The notes: generated by a model from the sequence alone, not told the origin. DNA of 20,660 nucleotides from an uncultured Collinsella sp. (GCA_959602875.1 CAUGVQ010000026.1:1-20660), one strand, 5' to 3'. Positions 1-8,049 are shown, numbered from the stretch's first letter. Numbers and translations are program-made.

Positions 1-2121
1 ATGGACGAGTTCCACTACTTCGCCGACCCCGACCGCGGCTGGGCGTGGCAGGTGCCCCTGCTTACGCTGCCGCACACGCAGTTCATGCTTATGAGCGCAA
101 CCCTCGGCGACACCACCGCCATCTCCACGGCACTCGAGCAGAAGACCGGACGCACCGTCGACACCGTGGCCGACGCGCCGCGCCCGGTGCCGCTCGCCTT
201 CGAGTACGTCGACACCGCGCTCGAGGGCACGGTCGAGCTCGCGCTGCGCCGCGGCGAGGCCCCACTCTACATCGTGCACTTCTCGCAGGACGCCGCCCTC
301 GCCTCTGCTACGGCGCTCGCCAACTTTGGCGTCGCCACCAAGGAGCAGCGCGAGCGCATCAAAGAGATCAGCCGAGGCACGCGGTTCTCAACCGCCTTTG
401 GCAAGATCTTGAAACGCCTCATTTCGTGCGGTGTGGGCGTGCACCACGCGGGCATGCTGCCGCGCTATCGCCTGCTTGTAGAGAAGCTCGCCCAGCAGGG
501 GCTCCTCCCCGTCATCTGCGGCACCGACACCCTTGGCGTCGGCATCAACGTGCCCATCCACACCGTGGTGCTCACCGCCCTCACCAAGTACGACGGCCAC
601 AAGATGCGCCGTCTCCGCGCGCGCGAGTTCCACCAGATCGCCGGGCGCGCAGGCCGCGCGGGCTTTGATACCGAGGGCATGGTCATAGCGGAGGCGCCCG
701 AGCACGAGATCGAGAACGCCAAGCTCGTCGCCAAGGCCGGCAACGACCCCAAGAAGCTCCGCAAGCTCAAGCGCAAGAAGCCACCCGAGGGTTTTGTGAC
801 CTGGAACAAGCAGACGTTCGAGCGCCTCTGCGAGGCCGCGCCCGAGACCCTGCGCCCGCGCCTTTCCATCACGCACTCCATGGTGCTGTCGATGGTTGAG
901 CGCTGCGGAGACGCGCGCGCGCGCGTCTCGGAGCTCATCGCGGAGAGCCTGCAGACACCCGAGGAGAAGCTCGCCCTCGAGGCGCGGGCCGACGAAATCT
1001 TTGCCACGCTCATCGACTCCGGCGTGGTCGTGGTAACCGAGGTCCCACCCGCGGCGGATGCGCCGGCAGACGCCGAGCCCGAGCGCGACTTTGCCCTCAC
1101 GGTCGATCTACCCGAGGACTTCGCCCTCGACCAGCCCCTCTCACCGTTCCTGCTCGCCGCTCTCGAGCTCCTCGACCCCGAGAGCGAAACCTATATGCTC
1201 GACCTCATCTCGATGGTGGAGGCCACGCTCGAGGACCCCAAGCAGGTGCTGCGCGCCCAGGAGCGCGCCGCGCGCGACGCCGCCATGGCCGCCATGAAGG
1301 CGGACGGCGTCGACTACGAGGAGCGTCTCGAGCGCATTGCCGAGGTCACCTACCCCAAACCGCTCGAGGACCTGCTCGACGCAGCCTTTGCCGAGTACTG
1401 CCAGAAGGTGCCGTGGGCAAACGACTACGAGCTCAGCCCTAAGTCGGTTCTGCGCGATATGCTCGAGACCGCCTCGGACTTCAAGGGCTACATCCAGCGC
1501 TATAAGATTGCCCGCTCGGAGGGCATCCTCCTGCGCTATCTCGCCGAGGCGTTCCGTGCGCTCGACCGCACCGTCCCCACCTCCAAGCTCACGCCTGAGC
1601 TAGAGGAGGTCATCAGCTGGCTCGGCTTCATGGTCCGCTCCATCGACTCCAGCCTTGTGGACGAGTGGGCGGCAGCCGGCGACCCCGCCGCCCTCGATGC
1701 GGCACCTCCCACCGCCGCCGACCAGGTGGTGGCGGACCGTCGCGGCGTCACGCTGCTCGTGCGCAACGCGCTCTTCGCGCGCGTGCGCCACGCGGCACGC
1801 GGCCATGTGCGCGAGCTGGGCGAGCTCGATGAGGCATGGGGCATGGGCGAGCTCCGCTGGCAGAAGGCGCTCGACGCCTACCATGAGGCGCACGAAGAGA
1901 TCCTCACCGACGCGGACGCCCGCTCGATGGCATTCCTTACGATCGACGAGTCCGACGAGCAGACCGCACACGTCTGGCACGTGCATCAGATCTTCTCCGA
2001 CGAGGCGGGCGACCATGACTTTGGCATCATGGCGGATGTCGACCTCGATGCCACCCAGACTGAGGGCGAGGCGGTCTTCACCAACTACCGCGTCGGCTTC
2101 ATCGAGGACCTGCTCGACTGA
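1..2121 (+). CDS. DEAD/DEAH-box RNA helicase with DUF3516 C-terminus (5'-truncated by window edge)
   Basis: This is the C-terminal 706 residues of an SF2, Ski2-like ATP-dependent helicase. The window opens inside the Walker B motif (DEFH, residues 2-5), so the Walker A motif and true start lie upstream; the first ATG is an internal Met. Motif III (LMSAT, about 31-35) follows, then the second RecA lobe with the HHAGM segment (about 149), motif V (GTDTLGVGINVP, about 174-185) and motif VI (QIAGRAGRAG, about 212-221). The remaining residues of about 250-706 match what is known as DUF3516, an actinobacterial extension of this helicase group. The likely role is unwinding structured RNA, or DNA, in the cytoplasm; the substrate cannot be told from sequence. 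Composition is about 65% GC, typical of the window's housekeeping genes. The gene ends with TGA, directly followed by a long inverted repeat and a convergent gene. Confidence 0.9.
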   Translation: MDEFHYFADPDRGWAWQVPLLTLPHTQFMLMSATLGDTTAISTALEQKTGRTVDTVADAPRPVPLAFEYVDTALEGTVELALRRGEAPLYIVHFSQDAALASATALANFGVATKEQRERIKEISRGTRFSTAFGKILKRLISCGVGVHHAGMLPRYRLLVEKLAQQGLLPVICGTDTLGVGINVPIHTVVLTALTKYDGHKMRRLRAREFHQIAGRAGRAGFDTEGMVIAEAPEHEIENAKLVAKAGNDPKKLRKLKRKKPPEGFVTWNKQTFERLCEAAPETLRPRLSITHSMVLSMVERCGDARARVSELIAESLQTPEEKLALEARADEIFATLIDSGVVVVTEVPPAADAPADAEPERDFALTVDLPEDFALDQPLSPFLLAALELLDPESETYMLDLISMVEATLEDPKQVLRAQERAARDAAMAAMKADGVDYEERLERIAEVTYPKPLEDLLDAAFAEYCQKVPWANDYELSPKSVLRDMLETASDFKGYIQRYKIARSEGILLRYLAEAFRALDRTVPTSKLTPELEEVISWLGFMVRSIDSSLVDEWAAAGDPAALDAAPPTAADQVVADRRGVTLLVRNALFARVRHAARGHVRELGELDEAWGMGELRWQKALDAYHEAHEEILTDADARSMAFLTIDESDEQTAHVWHVHQIFSDEAGDHDFGIMADVDLDATQTEGEAVFTNYRVGFIEDLLD

Positions 2122-2123
2122 AA

Positions 2124-2185
2124 TGGGGACGGGGCCAAATCATGCAGCAGGCCGCCCTCTGCTGCATGATTTGACCCCGTCCCCA
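2124..2185. repeat. 27-bp imperfect inverted repeat, REP/REPIN-like
   Basis: Two 27-base arms (2124-2150 and 2159-2185) are complementary at 26 of 27 positions around an 8-base loop (gccgccct). The arms begin TGGGGACGGGG and contain AAATCATGCAGCAG. The element sits between the stop codons of two convergent genes and could end transcription both ways, although no T-run follows. The right arm and its flank recur as a 21-base exact match at 15716-15736. G-rich GGGGACGGGG palindromes like this resemble REP elements mobilised by RAYT transposases; that class assignment is an inference. Confidence 0.75.
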
Positions 2186-2194
2186 AATGTGCAG

Positions 2195-3682
2195 CTACTC
2201 CCCCGCTTCCGTACGCGCGGCGTCAAAGGCCTCCTTCATGGTCTTGTTGCCGCGCGTGAGCTTGCGGATGGTGAGATCCTGCGCCTTGTCGTTGGCAAGC
2301 CGTAGGTTGTTCTCGCTCGAGATCAGGTTCTCCTTCACCTTTTGCAGGTGGCTGATGGTCTTGTCAATCTCGTCGATGGCCGTCTGGAACTTACGGCTCG
2401 CGAGCCCGTAGTTGCGTGCAAACCCGTCCTGGAACTTGAGGAGCTTCTCCTCAAAGTTCGTGACATCGATGTTCTGCTGGCGCACGAGCGCAAGCTCCTG
2501 CTTGTAGGCGAGCGCGTTCATCGCGGCATTGCGCAGCAGCGTGATGAGCGGGATGAAGAACTGCGGGCGGATGACGTACATCTTGGGATACCGGTAAGAG
2601 ACGTCCACGATGCCCGTGTTGTAAAGCTCGCTCTCCGGCTCCAGCAGCGTCACCAGCACGGCGTACTCGCAGCCCTTCTTGGTGCGATCCTGGTCGAGCT
2701 TCTTGAAGAAATCCTCGTTCTTGTGCTTGGTCGCCGTCGTATCGCTCTCGTTTTTCATCTCGAACATGATGGAGACGATCTCGTTGCCCGCCTCATCGCA
2801 CTCTCGGAAGATGAAGTCTCCCTTGGTGCCGTCACTCGCATCGTTGTCCTTCTCAAAGTACGCATGCGGGAAGGCGGTCATGCGCAGGCGGTTGAACTCT
2901 GTCTCGCAATGCTGTTCGAGCGTCTCGCCCACCATCTTGGTGGAGAGGCGCGCCTTCATATCGCGCAGGCGCTCGATCTCTTCGTCCTTGTAGCGGATGA
3001 GCTCGTTGGCGGTCTTCTTGGCCTCTTCGAGCTCGAGCGTGTGGGTTGCCTCAATCTGCTGCTGCTTTGCCTCGTAGAGCGCCTTCTCGTGAACGAGTGC
3101 GCTTCGTGCTTCATCGCGCTCGCGCTCCACCGCCGCAACGGCCTGCGTGACCGCAAGCTCGCGCGCCGCGCCCTCGCCGGCAATCTTCTGGTTGAGCTCG
3201 GCAATCTTCTGGTCGCGCTCGGCTATCTTGCGCTCCATCTCCCGACGGGCACATGCCGCCTCGAGCGCCGCTGCATCCTCACGACGCCCCAGCTCGGCGG
3301 TCAGACGGTCGACCTCGCGCTGCAGGTCGGCCACGCTCCGCGACGCCTCCTCACGCGCGGCCGCCGCGGCGCTCTCCTGCGCGAGCGCACGCTCGCGTTC
3401 AGCCGCGTCGAGCTTTGCCGTAAGTTCTCCAATCTTTGCCGTGCGCTCGGCAAGCTCACGCTCCCCCTCGGCGCGGGCGGCGGCAAGGGCACGGTCGCCC
3501 TCCGCGCGCAAGCTCGCCTCAGCAAGCGCCACTGCCTGGTTCTTCTCGCGCTCAAACGCCTCGGCGCGCTCCGCGAGCTCAGCAGCAAACTGCTCGTCGC
3601 GCACCTGCCGCACAATGTTTGCATAGCCAGACTCATCTACGGTAAAGACCGTGCCACATTTGGGGCATCTAATCTCGTTCAT
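2195..3682 (-). CDS. DUF2130 domain protein: zinc-ribbon-like N-terminus, coiled coil, PD-(D/E)xK-like C-terminus
   Basis: The protein has 495 residues from the ATG at 3682, preferred over an upstream ATG at 3700 because TTAGGAG sits 5 bases before it. Residues 1-15 carry a CPKCG motif, like half of a zinc ribbon. Residues of about 25-245 are a long, charged Ala/Glu/Arg heptad-rich coiled coil. From about 250 on comes the DUF2130 region. It contains a GD (Asp289) and then FEMK (Glu308, Lys310), which has the D-x(n)-ExK layout of PD-(D/E)xK nucleases, followed by the typical segments KNEDFFKKLD and RPQFFIP. The biological role of the family is not established. A nuclease or DNA-binding function is an inference from the motif. 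It is not obviously in an operon with its neighbours. Confidence 0.85.
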   Translation of the reverse strand: MNEIRCPKCGTVFTVDESGYANIVRQVRDEQFAAELAERAEAFEREKNQAVALAEASLRAEGDRALAAARAEGERELAERTAKIGELTAKLDAAERERALAQESAAAAAREEASRSVADLQREVDRLTAELGRREDAAALEAACARREMERKIAERDQKIAELNQKIAGEGAARELAVTQAVAAVERERDEARSALVHEKALYEAKQQQIEATHTLELEEAKKTANELIRYKDEEIERLRDMKARLSTKMVGETLEQHCETEFNRLRMTAFPHAYFEKDNDASDGTKGDFIFRECDEAGNEIVSIMFEMKNESDTTATKHKNEDFFKKLDQDRTKKGCEYAVLVTLLEPESELYNTGIVDVSYRYPKMYVIRPQFFIPLITLLRNAAMNALAYKQELALVRQQNIDVTNFEEKLLKFQDGFARNYGLASRKFQTAIDEIDKTISHLQKVKENLISSENNLRLANDKAQDLTIRKLTRGNKTMKEAFDAARTEAGE

Positions 3683-3725
3683 CGTCGCTCCTAACCGCAT
3701 ACATTTGCGTGCTTTGTACCCATCA

Positions 3726-4625
3726 TCAGCCTACCGCACCGTGCGGACAAAGATGCTCCCGCCACTGCACTACAAGGGCGCGCAGCTCATCCCCGTAAAT
3801 GCTTCCGCGTTCCCAAATACCGGTGAAGTCGTGCTCCAAGGCAAGGTCGGGAGGCGTCACATCAACGAGCGTGCCGCTTGCGAGTTCGTCTTCCACCGCG
3901 ATGCGATAGATAAACGTCACCGCGTCGCCCTCCTCCACAACCGCCTTGATAACGGGAATGCTGCCAAGCTCGACCAAGCCCGCAAAGTCTCCCAAGGAAA
4001 CGTCATGGGCGCCGAGCAGACGCTCCAAGATCTCACGCGTGCCCGAGCCCTCCTCCCGCACCACCAACTCGCGGCCGAGCAGGCCCTCAAGCGATGTTGC
4101 GCGCACACCGGCGCGAGCGACAGCGATGTAGGGCTCGCGTGAGAGCACCTCGGCATCAAACCTGCTCCTGTCAAAGGAGCCCTCCACCAAAGCGAGGTCG
4201 AGCGCGCCGGCATCGAGCGCGGCGGTGAGCTCTGCGGTGTTGCCTACGCGCACGGCAACACTTCTGCGCCCTCCGGTCCTTGTCATGTGGGCGAGCAGGC
4301 GCGGTGCGAGGTAATCCGCAATGGTGCGTGTGCAGCCGAGCCTGAGCGTCCGGTGCTCCCCCTCATTAGCGAGGGCAGCAAGCTCGCGGCGCAGGCGCGC
4401 CTCGTCGTTTGCCGCAACGGTGAGCCGTCGCCGCGCCAGCTCGCCTGCGGGCGTCAGTCGCATCGAGCGGCCGCTTCGCTCAAAGAGCGCGCGCCCATAG
4501 TGTGCCTCAAGGGCACGAACATGCTGCGTGATAGCAGGTTGGGTGATATGAAGCTCTGCCGCGGCACGGGTGTAGCTACCGAGCGAGCAAACGGCGAGAA
4601 AGCTGCGGACGCGATAATCGAGCAC
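3726..4625 (-). CDS. LysR-family transcriptional regulator (YeiE/CysB-like) divergent from yeiH-type exporter
   Basis: The predicted regulator has 299 residues. The start is taken as GTG at 4625 because GGAG lies just upstream and the protein then begins LDYRVRSFLAVC, the usual LysR N-terminus; an open frame extends further upstream but has no family similarity. Residues 3-60 form the winged helix-turn-helix (SYTRAAAELHITQPAITQHV). Residues of about 90-299 form the periplasmic-binding-protein-like effector domain. It is divergent from the putative sulfate exporter at 4731, separated by 105 bp. This is the classic arrangement for a LysR protein that represses itself and activates its neighbour, as with YeiE and yeiH in enterobacteria. 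The effector is unknown; a sulfur-related anion is a reasonable guess from the neighbour. Confidence 0.9.
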   Translation of the reverse strand: MLDYRVRSFLAVCSLGSYTRAAAELHITQPAITQHVRALEAHYGRALFERSGRSMRLTPAGELARRRLTVAANDEARLRRELAALANEGEHRTLRLGCTRTIADYLAPRLLAHMTRTGGRRSVAVRVGNTAELTAALDAGALDLALVEGSFDRSRFDAEVLSREPYIAVARAGVRATSLEGLLGRELVVREEGSGTREILERLLGAHDVSLGDFAGLVELGSIPVIKAVVEEGDAVTFIYRIAVEDELASGTLVDVTPPDLALEHDFTGIWERGSIYGDELRALVVQWREHLCPHGAVG

Positions 4626-4730
4626 GGTACTCCAACCTATAACGATTTTCAATGTAAGTATAACCGTTAGGTAGATTCTTATTATGGAACGAGAGACATA
4701 ACATGGAGAAAACGATTTTGAGGAGGTCCT
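4626..4730. promoter_or_regulatory. Divergent LysR/exporter control region with TATAAC direct repeats
   Basis: The 105-bp gap is AT-rich compared with its flanks. TATAAC occurs at 4638-4643 and again at 4659-4664, exactly 21 bp apart (two helical turns). The outer bases form a near-palindrome, CCTATAACG (4636-4644) with CGTTAGG (4665-4671). AACGATTTT occurs at 4641 and again near 4711. These are plausible LysR binding half-sites. TATTAT at 4680-4685 could be a -10 for the exporter, without a good -35, as expected of an activator-dependent promoter. AGGAGG at 4720-4725 is the exporter's ribosome binding site. Confidence 0.5.
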
Positions 4731-5777
4731 ATGCAACTCGCCCAGAGCATACGCACCAACGCCCGCGGCATCGCTCTCTGCCTAGCCCTAGCACTCCCCG
4801 CCTGGCTGCTCGGTAAGCAGTTTGAGGTAGTCGGCGGCCCGGTCTTCGCCATTCTCATCGGTATGGCCGTCGCCCTCTTCCTGCGCAGCCGCGACACCGC
4901 CGCCCTCGAGCCAGGCATCAAGTACACCTCCAAGAAGGTGCTCCAGTATGCTGTCATTCTGCTCGGCTTTGGCCTTAACCTCGCTCAGATCGCCCAGGTT
5001 GGCGCCACCTCGCTCCCCATCATCGTCTCAACCATCACCACCTCCCTCGTGATCGCCTTCGTCTTGTGCCGCGCACTCAAAATCCCGTCCAAGATCTCCA
5101 CGCTCGTAGGCGTGGGCTCCTCCATCTGCGGCGGATCGGCCATTGCTGCGACCGCGCCCGTCATCGATGCCGATGACGAGGAGATTGCCCAGGCGATCTC
5201 GGTCATCTTCCTCTTCAATATCATCGCCGCCCTCATCTTCCCTGCACTCGGCGGCATGCTCGGCCTCACCAACGAGGGCTTTGGCCTGTTTGCCGGCACC
5301 GCAGTGAACGACACCTCCTCGGTAACCGCGGCGGCGTCCGCCTGGGACGGCATGCATCCGGGTGCCAACACGCTCGACACCGCGACCATCGTCAAACTCA
5401 CGCGCACGCTCGCTATCATCCCCATCACGCTCGCCTTGGCGGTGCTGCAGCTGCGTCGCGCTAAGAAGGCGGCCGCGGCAGGAGGCGCGGAGTCCGCTGG
5501 CACGTTCAGCCTGAAGAAGATCTTCCCCTACTTCATCATCTTCTTCGTGCTCGCAAGCGTTATCACCACCGTCTTTGCCCCGCCCAGCACGGTCACCGCA
5601 CCGATTAAGGAACTCTCTAAGTTCTTCATCGTCATGGCAATGGCGGCCATCGGTCTCAACACCGACCTGGTGAAGCTCGTACGGACGGGCGGCAAGCCCA
5701 TCCTCATGGGCCTCTGCTGCTGGATCGGCATTGCCGCCGTCAGCTTGGGCATGCAGCACATGCTTGGCATCTGGTAA
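4731..5777 (+). CDS. yeiH: YeiH/UPF0324-family putative sulfate exporter
   Basis: This is a 348-residue integral membrane protein with about ten hydrophobic segments and a start well placed after AGGAGG. Characteristic family stretches are visible: the early GGPVFAILIGM, then KKVLQYAVILLGFGLN, the glycine-rich VGVGSSICGGSAIAA near residue 125-140, GLFAGTAVNDTSSVTAA near 185-200, and a C-terminal IGLNTD segment. Family members (Pfam Cons_hypoth698) are named putative sulfate exporters, but the transported substrate is poorly proven. The divergent LysR gene is the likely regulator. It is a single-gene transcription unit ending at a hairpin terminator. Confidence 0.9.
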   Translation: MQLAQSIRTNARGIALCLALALPAWLLGKQFEVVGGPVFAILIGMAVALFLRSRDTAALEPGIKYTSKKVLQYAVILLGFGLNLAQIAQVGATSLPIIVSTITTSLVIAFVLCRALKIPSKISTLVGVGSSICGGSAIAATAPVIDADDEEIAQAISVIFLFNIIAALIFPALGGMLGLTNEGFGLFAGTAVNDTSSVTAAASAWDGMHPGANTLDTATIVKLTRTLAIIPITLALAVLQLRRAKKAAAAGGAESAGTFSLKKIFPYFIIFFVLASVITTVFAPPSTVTAPIKELSKFFIVMAMAAIGLNTDLVKLVRTGGKPILMGLCCWIGIAAVSLGMQHMLGIW

Positions 5778-5802
5778 CGCACGAGACAGTTCCGTTCGCG
5801 TT

Positions 5803-5834
5803 GACCCCGTGCCTGTTTAAGGTGCGGGGTCTTT
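5803..5834 (+). terminator. Rho-independent terminator after the YeiH-type gene
   Basis: GACCCCGTGCC (5803-5813) pairs with GGTGCGGGGTC (5821-5831) through eleven pairs, including two G-U wobbles, around a 7-base loop, followed by TTT. The T-run is short, so termination may be partial. The stem could also end transcription of the convergent HIRAN gene. Confidence 0.65.
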
Positions 5835-5842
5835 CCATACGC

Positions 5843-6181
5843 CTACTGCTGCGCAGAGCGTGCATCCACGATGTAGACAGCGGCGCGCACCTGGTGCCAC
5901 GGGCTGCGCTCAGGAGACACCTGCTGAATGATGCACTCGAGGGCGTCAGCGTGACCGTAGTAGAGCATGGTGGCAAAAAGCTCGTTATGCTCGGCCGGGA
6001 TATAACCGATGCGCTTGCCGCCAAAACGAAGCGCTATAGCAGACGGATCATGCGGATTGTCCGGCTCTAAGACCATCTCCAGCTTTGCGCCGACCGTAAG
6101 GTCTCCCAAGACGAGAGCACCTTCGCCAAACTGAAACCCTGCCACGTAAAACGACGCGAGCACACGTGACGGTTCGTACAT
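5843..6181 (-). CDS. Stand-alone HIRAN-domain protein
   Basis: The whole 112-residue protein is one HIRAN domain: VAGFQFGEG at about 13-21, the signature EPDNPHDPSAIAL at about 39-51, then KRIGYIPAEHNELFA at about 56-70. In HLTF, HIRAN binds 3' single-stranded DNA ends. Stand-alone bacterial copies have no settled function and may bind damaged or unusual DNA ends. The ATG at 6181 follows a strong GGGAGG at 5-base spacing. The gene is GC-rich like the chromosome, so it may be a resident gene beside the foreign-looking DUF262 gene rather than part of the island. It is divergent from that gene with a 152-bp gap. Confidence 0.85.
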   Translation of the reverse strand: MYEPSRVLASFYVAGFQFGEGALVLGDLTVGAKLEMVLEPDNPHDPSAIALRFGGKRIGYIPAEHNELFATMLYYGHADALECIIQQVSPERSPWHQVRAAVYIVDARSAQQ

Positions 6182-6200
6182 GGTTGCCTCCCAACCTCGT

Positions 6201-6226
6201 GGGCGCGCTTACTAGTGCGCCCCTTT
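6201..6226 (+). terminator. GC-rich hairpin with short T-run upstream of the DUF262 gene
   Basis: GGGCGCGC (6201-6208) pairs with GTGCGCCC (6215-6222) around TTACTA, followed by CTTT. It could insulate the DUF262 gene from readthrough on the plus strand. On the minus strand it falls in the HIRAN mRNA leader. Function is inferred from shape only. Confidence 0.35.
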
Positions 6227-6260
6227 CTGTTGGAATAAGCGTACGGTCTCGTGCGGACAA

Positions 6261-6307
6261 GAAATTGGTCCGGGCTAGATCTTGATCAATTTCCACCCTG
6301 TGAGATC
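6261..6307 (+). promoter_or_regulatory. Upstream region of DUF262 gene: inverted repeat and three clustered GATC sites
   Basis: GAAATTG (6261-6267) and CAATTTC (6287-6293) form a 7-bp inverted repeat. GATC occurs at 6278, 6284 and 6304, three times in 30 bp. GATC is the site expected for the neighbouring restriction-modification fusion. No convincing -10/-35 pair is visible. The DUF262 ribosome binding site is GAGGAG, five bases before its ATG at 6334. Control by DNA methylation is an inference. Confidence 0.35.
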
Positions 6308-6333
6308 ATGAGGATACGACGAGAGGAGATTGA

Positions 6334-8049
6334 ATGGCTGCTCCGCAATACGAGATTATCAATATGAGTGTGTCTGATCTTGACCGTATTGATTTGCCGC
6401 GTTTCCAAAGACGTTTCGTCTGGAACCGTAGAAAGAAGGAGTCATTCATAACTACCCTCCATGAGGGTCTCCCTTTTGGAGCCGTGTTGGTTTATCCCAA
6501 ATCAAAAGATCCCGATGCTCCTCTCCTCATTCTTGACGGACAGCAACGTCTCTCCACGATTCGTGAGTTCCGTGCAAACCCATTAATCTATTGGAAATCT
6601 CTCGAGCATGACGAATATGTTCTTCAGTTAAGGAATGTGAACGAGTGTCTTCCTGAAGAGAAAGAACTTCAGGAAAAGGATTTTGACTCCCTCCTTGAAG
6701 AGCAGGATGATGCCCTAGACGACTGGCTCGATGATATTGATGACAAAATTAGTAGAAAACGAGTTCGAGCAATAATTCGTCAAACCAAAAACTTAATGTC
6801 AAGCTACATCAATTTAGATAGCCTGAAGATTCCCGCAATAGAGTTTCGGGGGAGCCGGGAGCGAATTGCCGACGTATTCGCCAATCTAAATCAAGGCGGA
6901 GTACCGCTGTCCAAATATGAAATATACAGCGCCGCATGGGTCCACACTGAAATACATCTTGATAAATCAAAACTGCAGGAATCAATTCTGTGGAATGTTA
7001 AGCAGCATTACGCAAATATGAGCCAGAGTACAGAATTCGACTTAGACGGGTTCTCCGAAGACGAACTTACGCAAGAGCGAACTATAACCCTTTCCGAGCT
7101 AGGTATAGCGTTGGGCATGTTTATTCGCGACAACCTGAAAGCCCTTGCGCCTCAAACAGACAATGCAGCCGCAGAGCTCGGCTTTGGCATTCTCGGAATT
7201 GCAACTGACACCGATAACAGAAAGCTGGATACACTCATTGGATCAGTCGGCTATATTGAGTCGGAGTTATCCACGATTCTGAGCAAGGTCAATCGCATCT
7301 GCAGAAATTTGCAGGATTTGTTCTCGAAGATACTCAAACGTTTCAAGTCATCTAAAAATGATGAATACGCGCTTGGCATATCAACAACATTTAAGACACT
7401 GTCTTACTTTGCCGCTCTCTGGGATTTAGATCCCGAATCACATGATTACCGTCAGTCCCTCAAAAACATCAAAGCTTACTACCTATACGATGCTCTTTCC
7501 AAATCATGGCAGTCAAAGGGCGACCTTCGCCTTATGGATTACTATCCCAGCCATCATCGGAGAGACTATCTTGCAAAGATTGATCGCGACGCGTTTATTG
7601 AGTCATTCAATCGTTGGCTTTCCGATAGCGCACCAGGAATTAACTTTTCCAAAGAAAACACTGCGATTGTAACGATACATGCCAATCTTACATACCTAGC
7701 CAAAACGGTTTCATATGGCGAGAGCTTTGAACTCGAGCACATCATTCCTCGCAAACTCATCAACGCCCATGACAACAAAAACCCGAAAAAAGTTTTGGGC
7801 AACTCTATTGGCAATTGCATGTATTTGCCCAGGCTCGATAACAACAAGAAAAAAGATAAGACCCTATATGACGTCAACCAATCAGGAAGATATGACAAAT
7901 TAATACGTGAGTCGCTCTATTTCAGTCAACCGGAACTAGATATGGCAATTAAAGCCATTGAACGACATGAGTTCGCGGTTGCCAATGAAGAGATTTCACG
8001 ACGCGCTCGCAAAGTTGCAGAAGCCACCGTCGAAGCACTGCTCGCGTAG
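6334..8049 (+). CDS. DUF262 / DUF1524 (GmrSD-like) HNH nuclease, putative anti-phage restriction protein
   Basis: The protein has 571 residues. The N-terminal DUF262 (ParB-like NTPase/nuclease) domain shows LPRFQRRFVW (21-30) and the DGQQR motif (68-72); FANLNQGG (182-189) is the conserved inner motif. The C-terminal DUF1524 HNH-type domain shows LEHIIPRK (467-474), with His469 as the likely catalytic base, then NSIGNCMYL (490-498) and a Lys-rich end. This two-domain order is that of GmrSD, SspE and BrxU, which cleave phage DNA using NTP and often recognise modified bases. Which modification this one senses is not visible. The gene is about 35-45% GC in lines counted by eye, against about 65% for neighbouring housekeeping genes, which indicates horizontal transfer. 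It is convergent with the restriction-modification gene, with only 51 bp between stops. Confidence 0.85.
   Translation: MAAPQYEIINMSVSDLDRIDLPRFQRRFVWNRRKKESFITTLHEGLPFGAVLVYPKSKDPDAPLLILDGQQRLSTIREFRANPLIYWKSLEHDEYVLQLRNVNECLPEEKELQEKDFDSLLEEQDDALDDWLDDIDDKISRKRVRAIIRQTKNLMSSYINLDSLKIPAIEFRGSRERIADVFANLNQGGVPLSKYEIYSAAWVHTEIHLDKSKLQESILWNVKQHYANMSQSTEFDLDGFSEDELTQERTITLSELGIALGMFIRDNLKALAPQTDNAAAELGFGILGIATDTDNRKLDTLIGSVGYIESELSTILSKVNRICRNLQDLFSKILKRFKSSKNDEYALGISTTFKTLSYFAALWDLDPESHDYRQSLKNIKAYYLYDALSKSWQSKGDLRLMDYYPSHHRRDYLAKIDRDAFIESFNRWLSDSAPGINFSKENTAIVTIHANLTYLAKTVSYGESFELEHIIPRKLINAHDNKNPKKVLGNSIGNCMYLPRLDNNKKKDKTLYDVNQSGRYDKLIRESLYFSQPELDMAIKAIERHEFAVANEEISRRARKVAEATVEALLA

Noticed and set aside
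2342..3694. 450-codon open frame opposite the DUF2130 gene
   Set aside because: No motif and a Leu/Arg/His-biased composition expected of a shadow frame; DUF2130 motifs are clear on the minus strand.
4626..4736. N-terminal extension of the LysR protein to an ATG at 4736
   Set aside because: The extra 37 residues lack similarity to LysR proteins, overlap the exporter start and its control region, and a ribosome binding site supports the GTG at 4625.
5801..5810. TTGACCCCGT match to the REP-like element
   Set aside because: The match stops after 10 bases, and the sequence is fully explained as the terminator stem after the exporter gene.
6048..6296. 82-codon minus-strand frame upstream of and overlapping the HIRAN gene
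   Set aside because: It has no ribosome binding site or family motif and overlaps the HIRAN gene in another frame.
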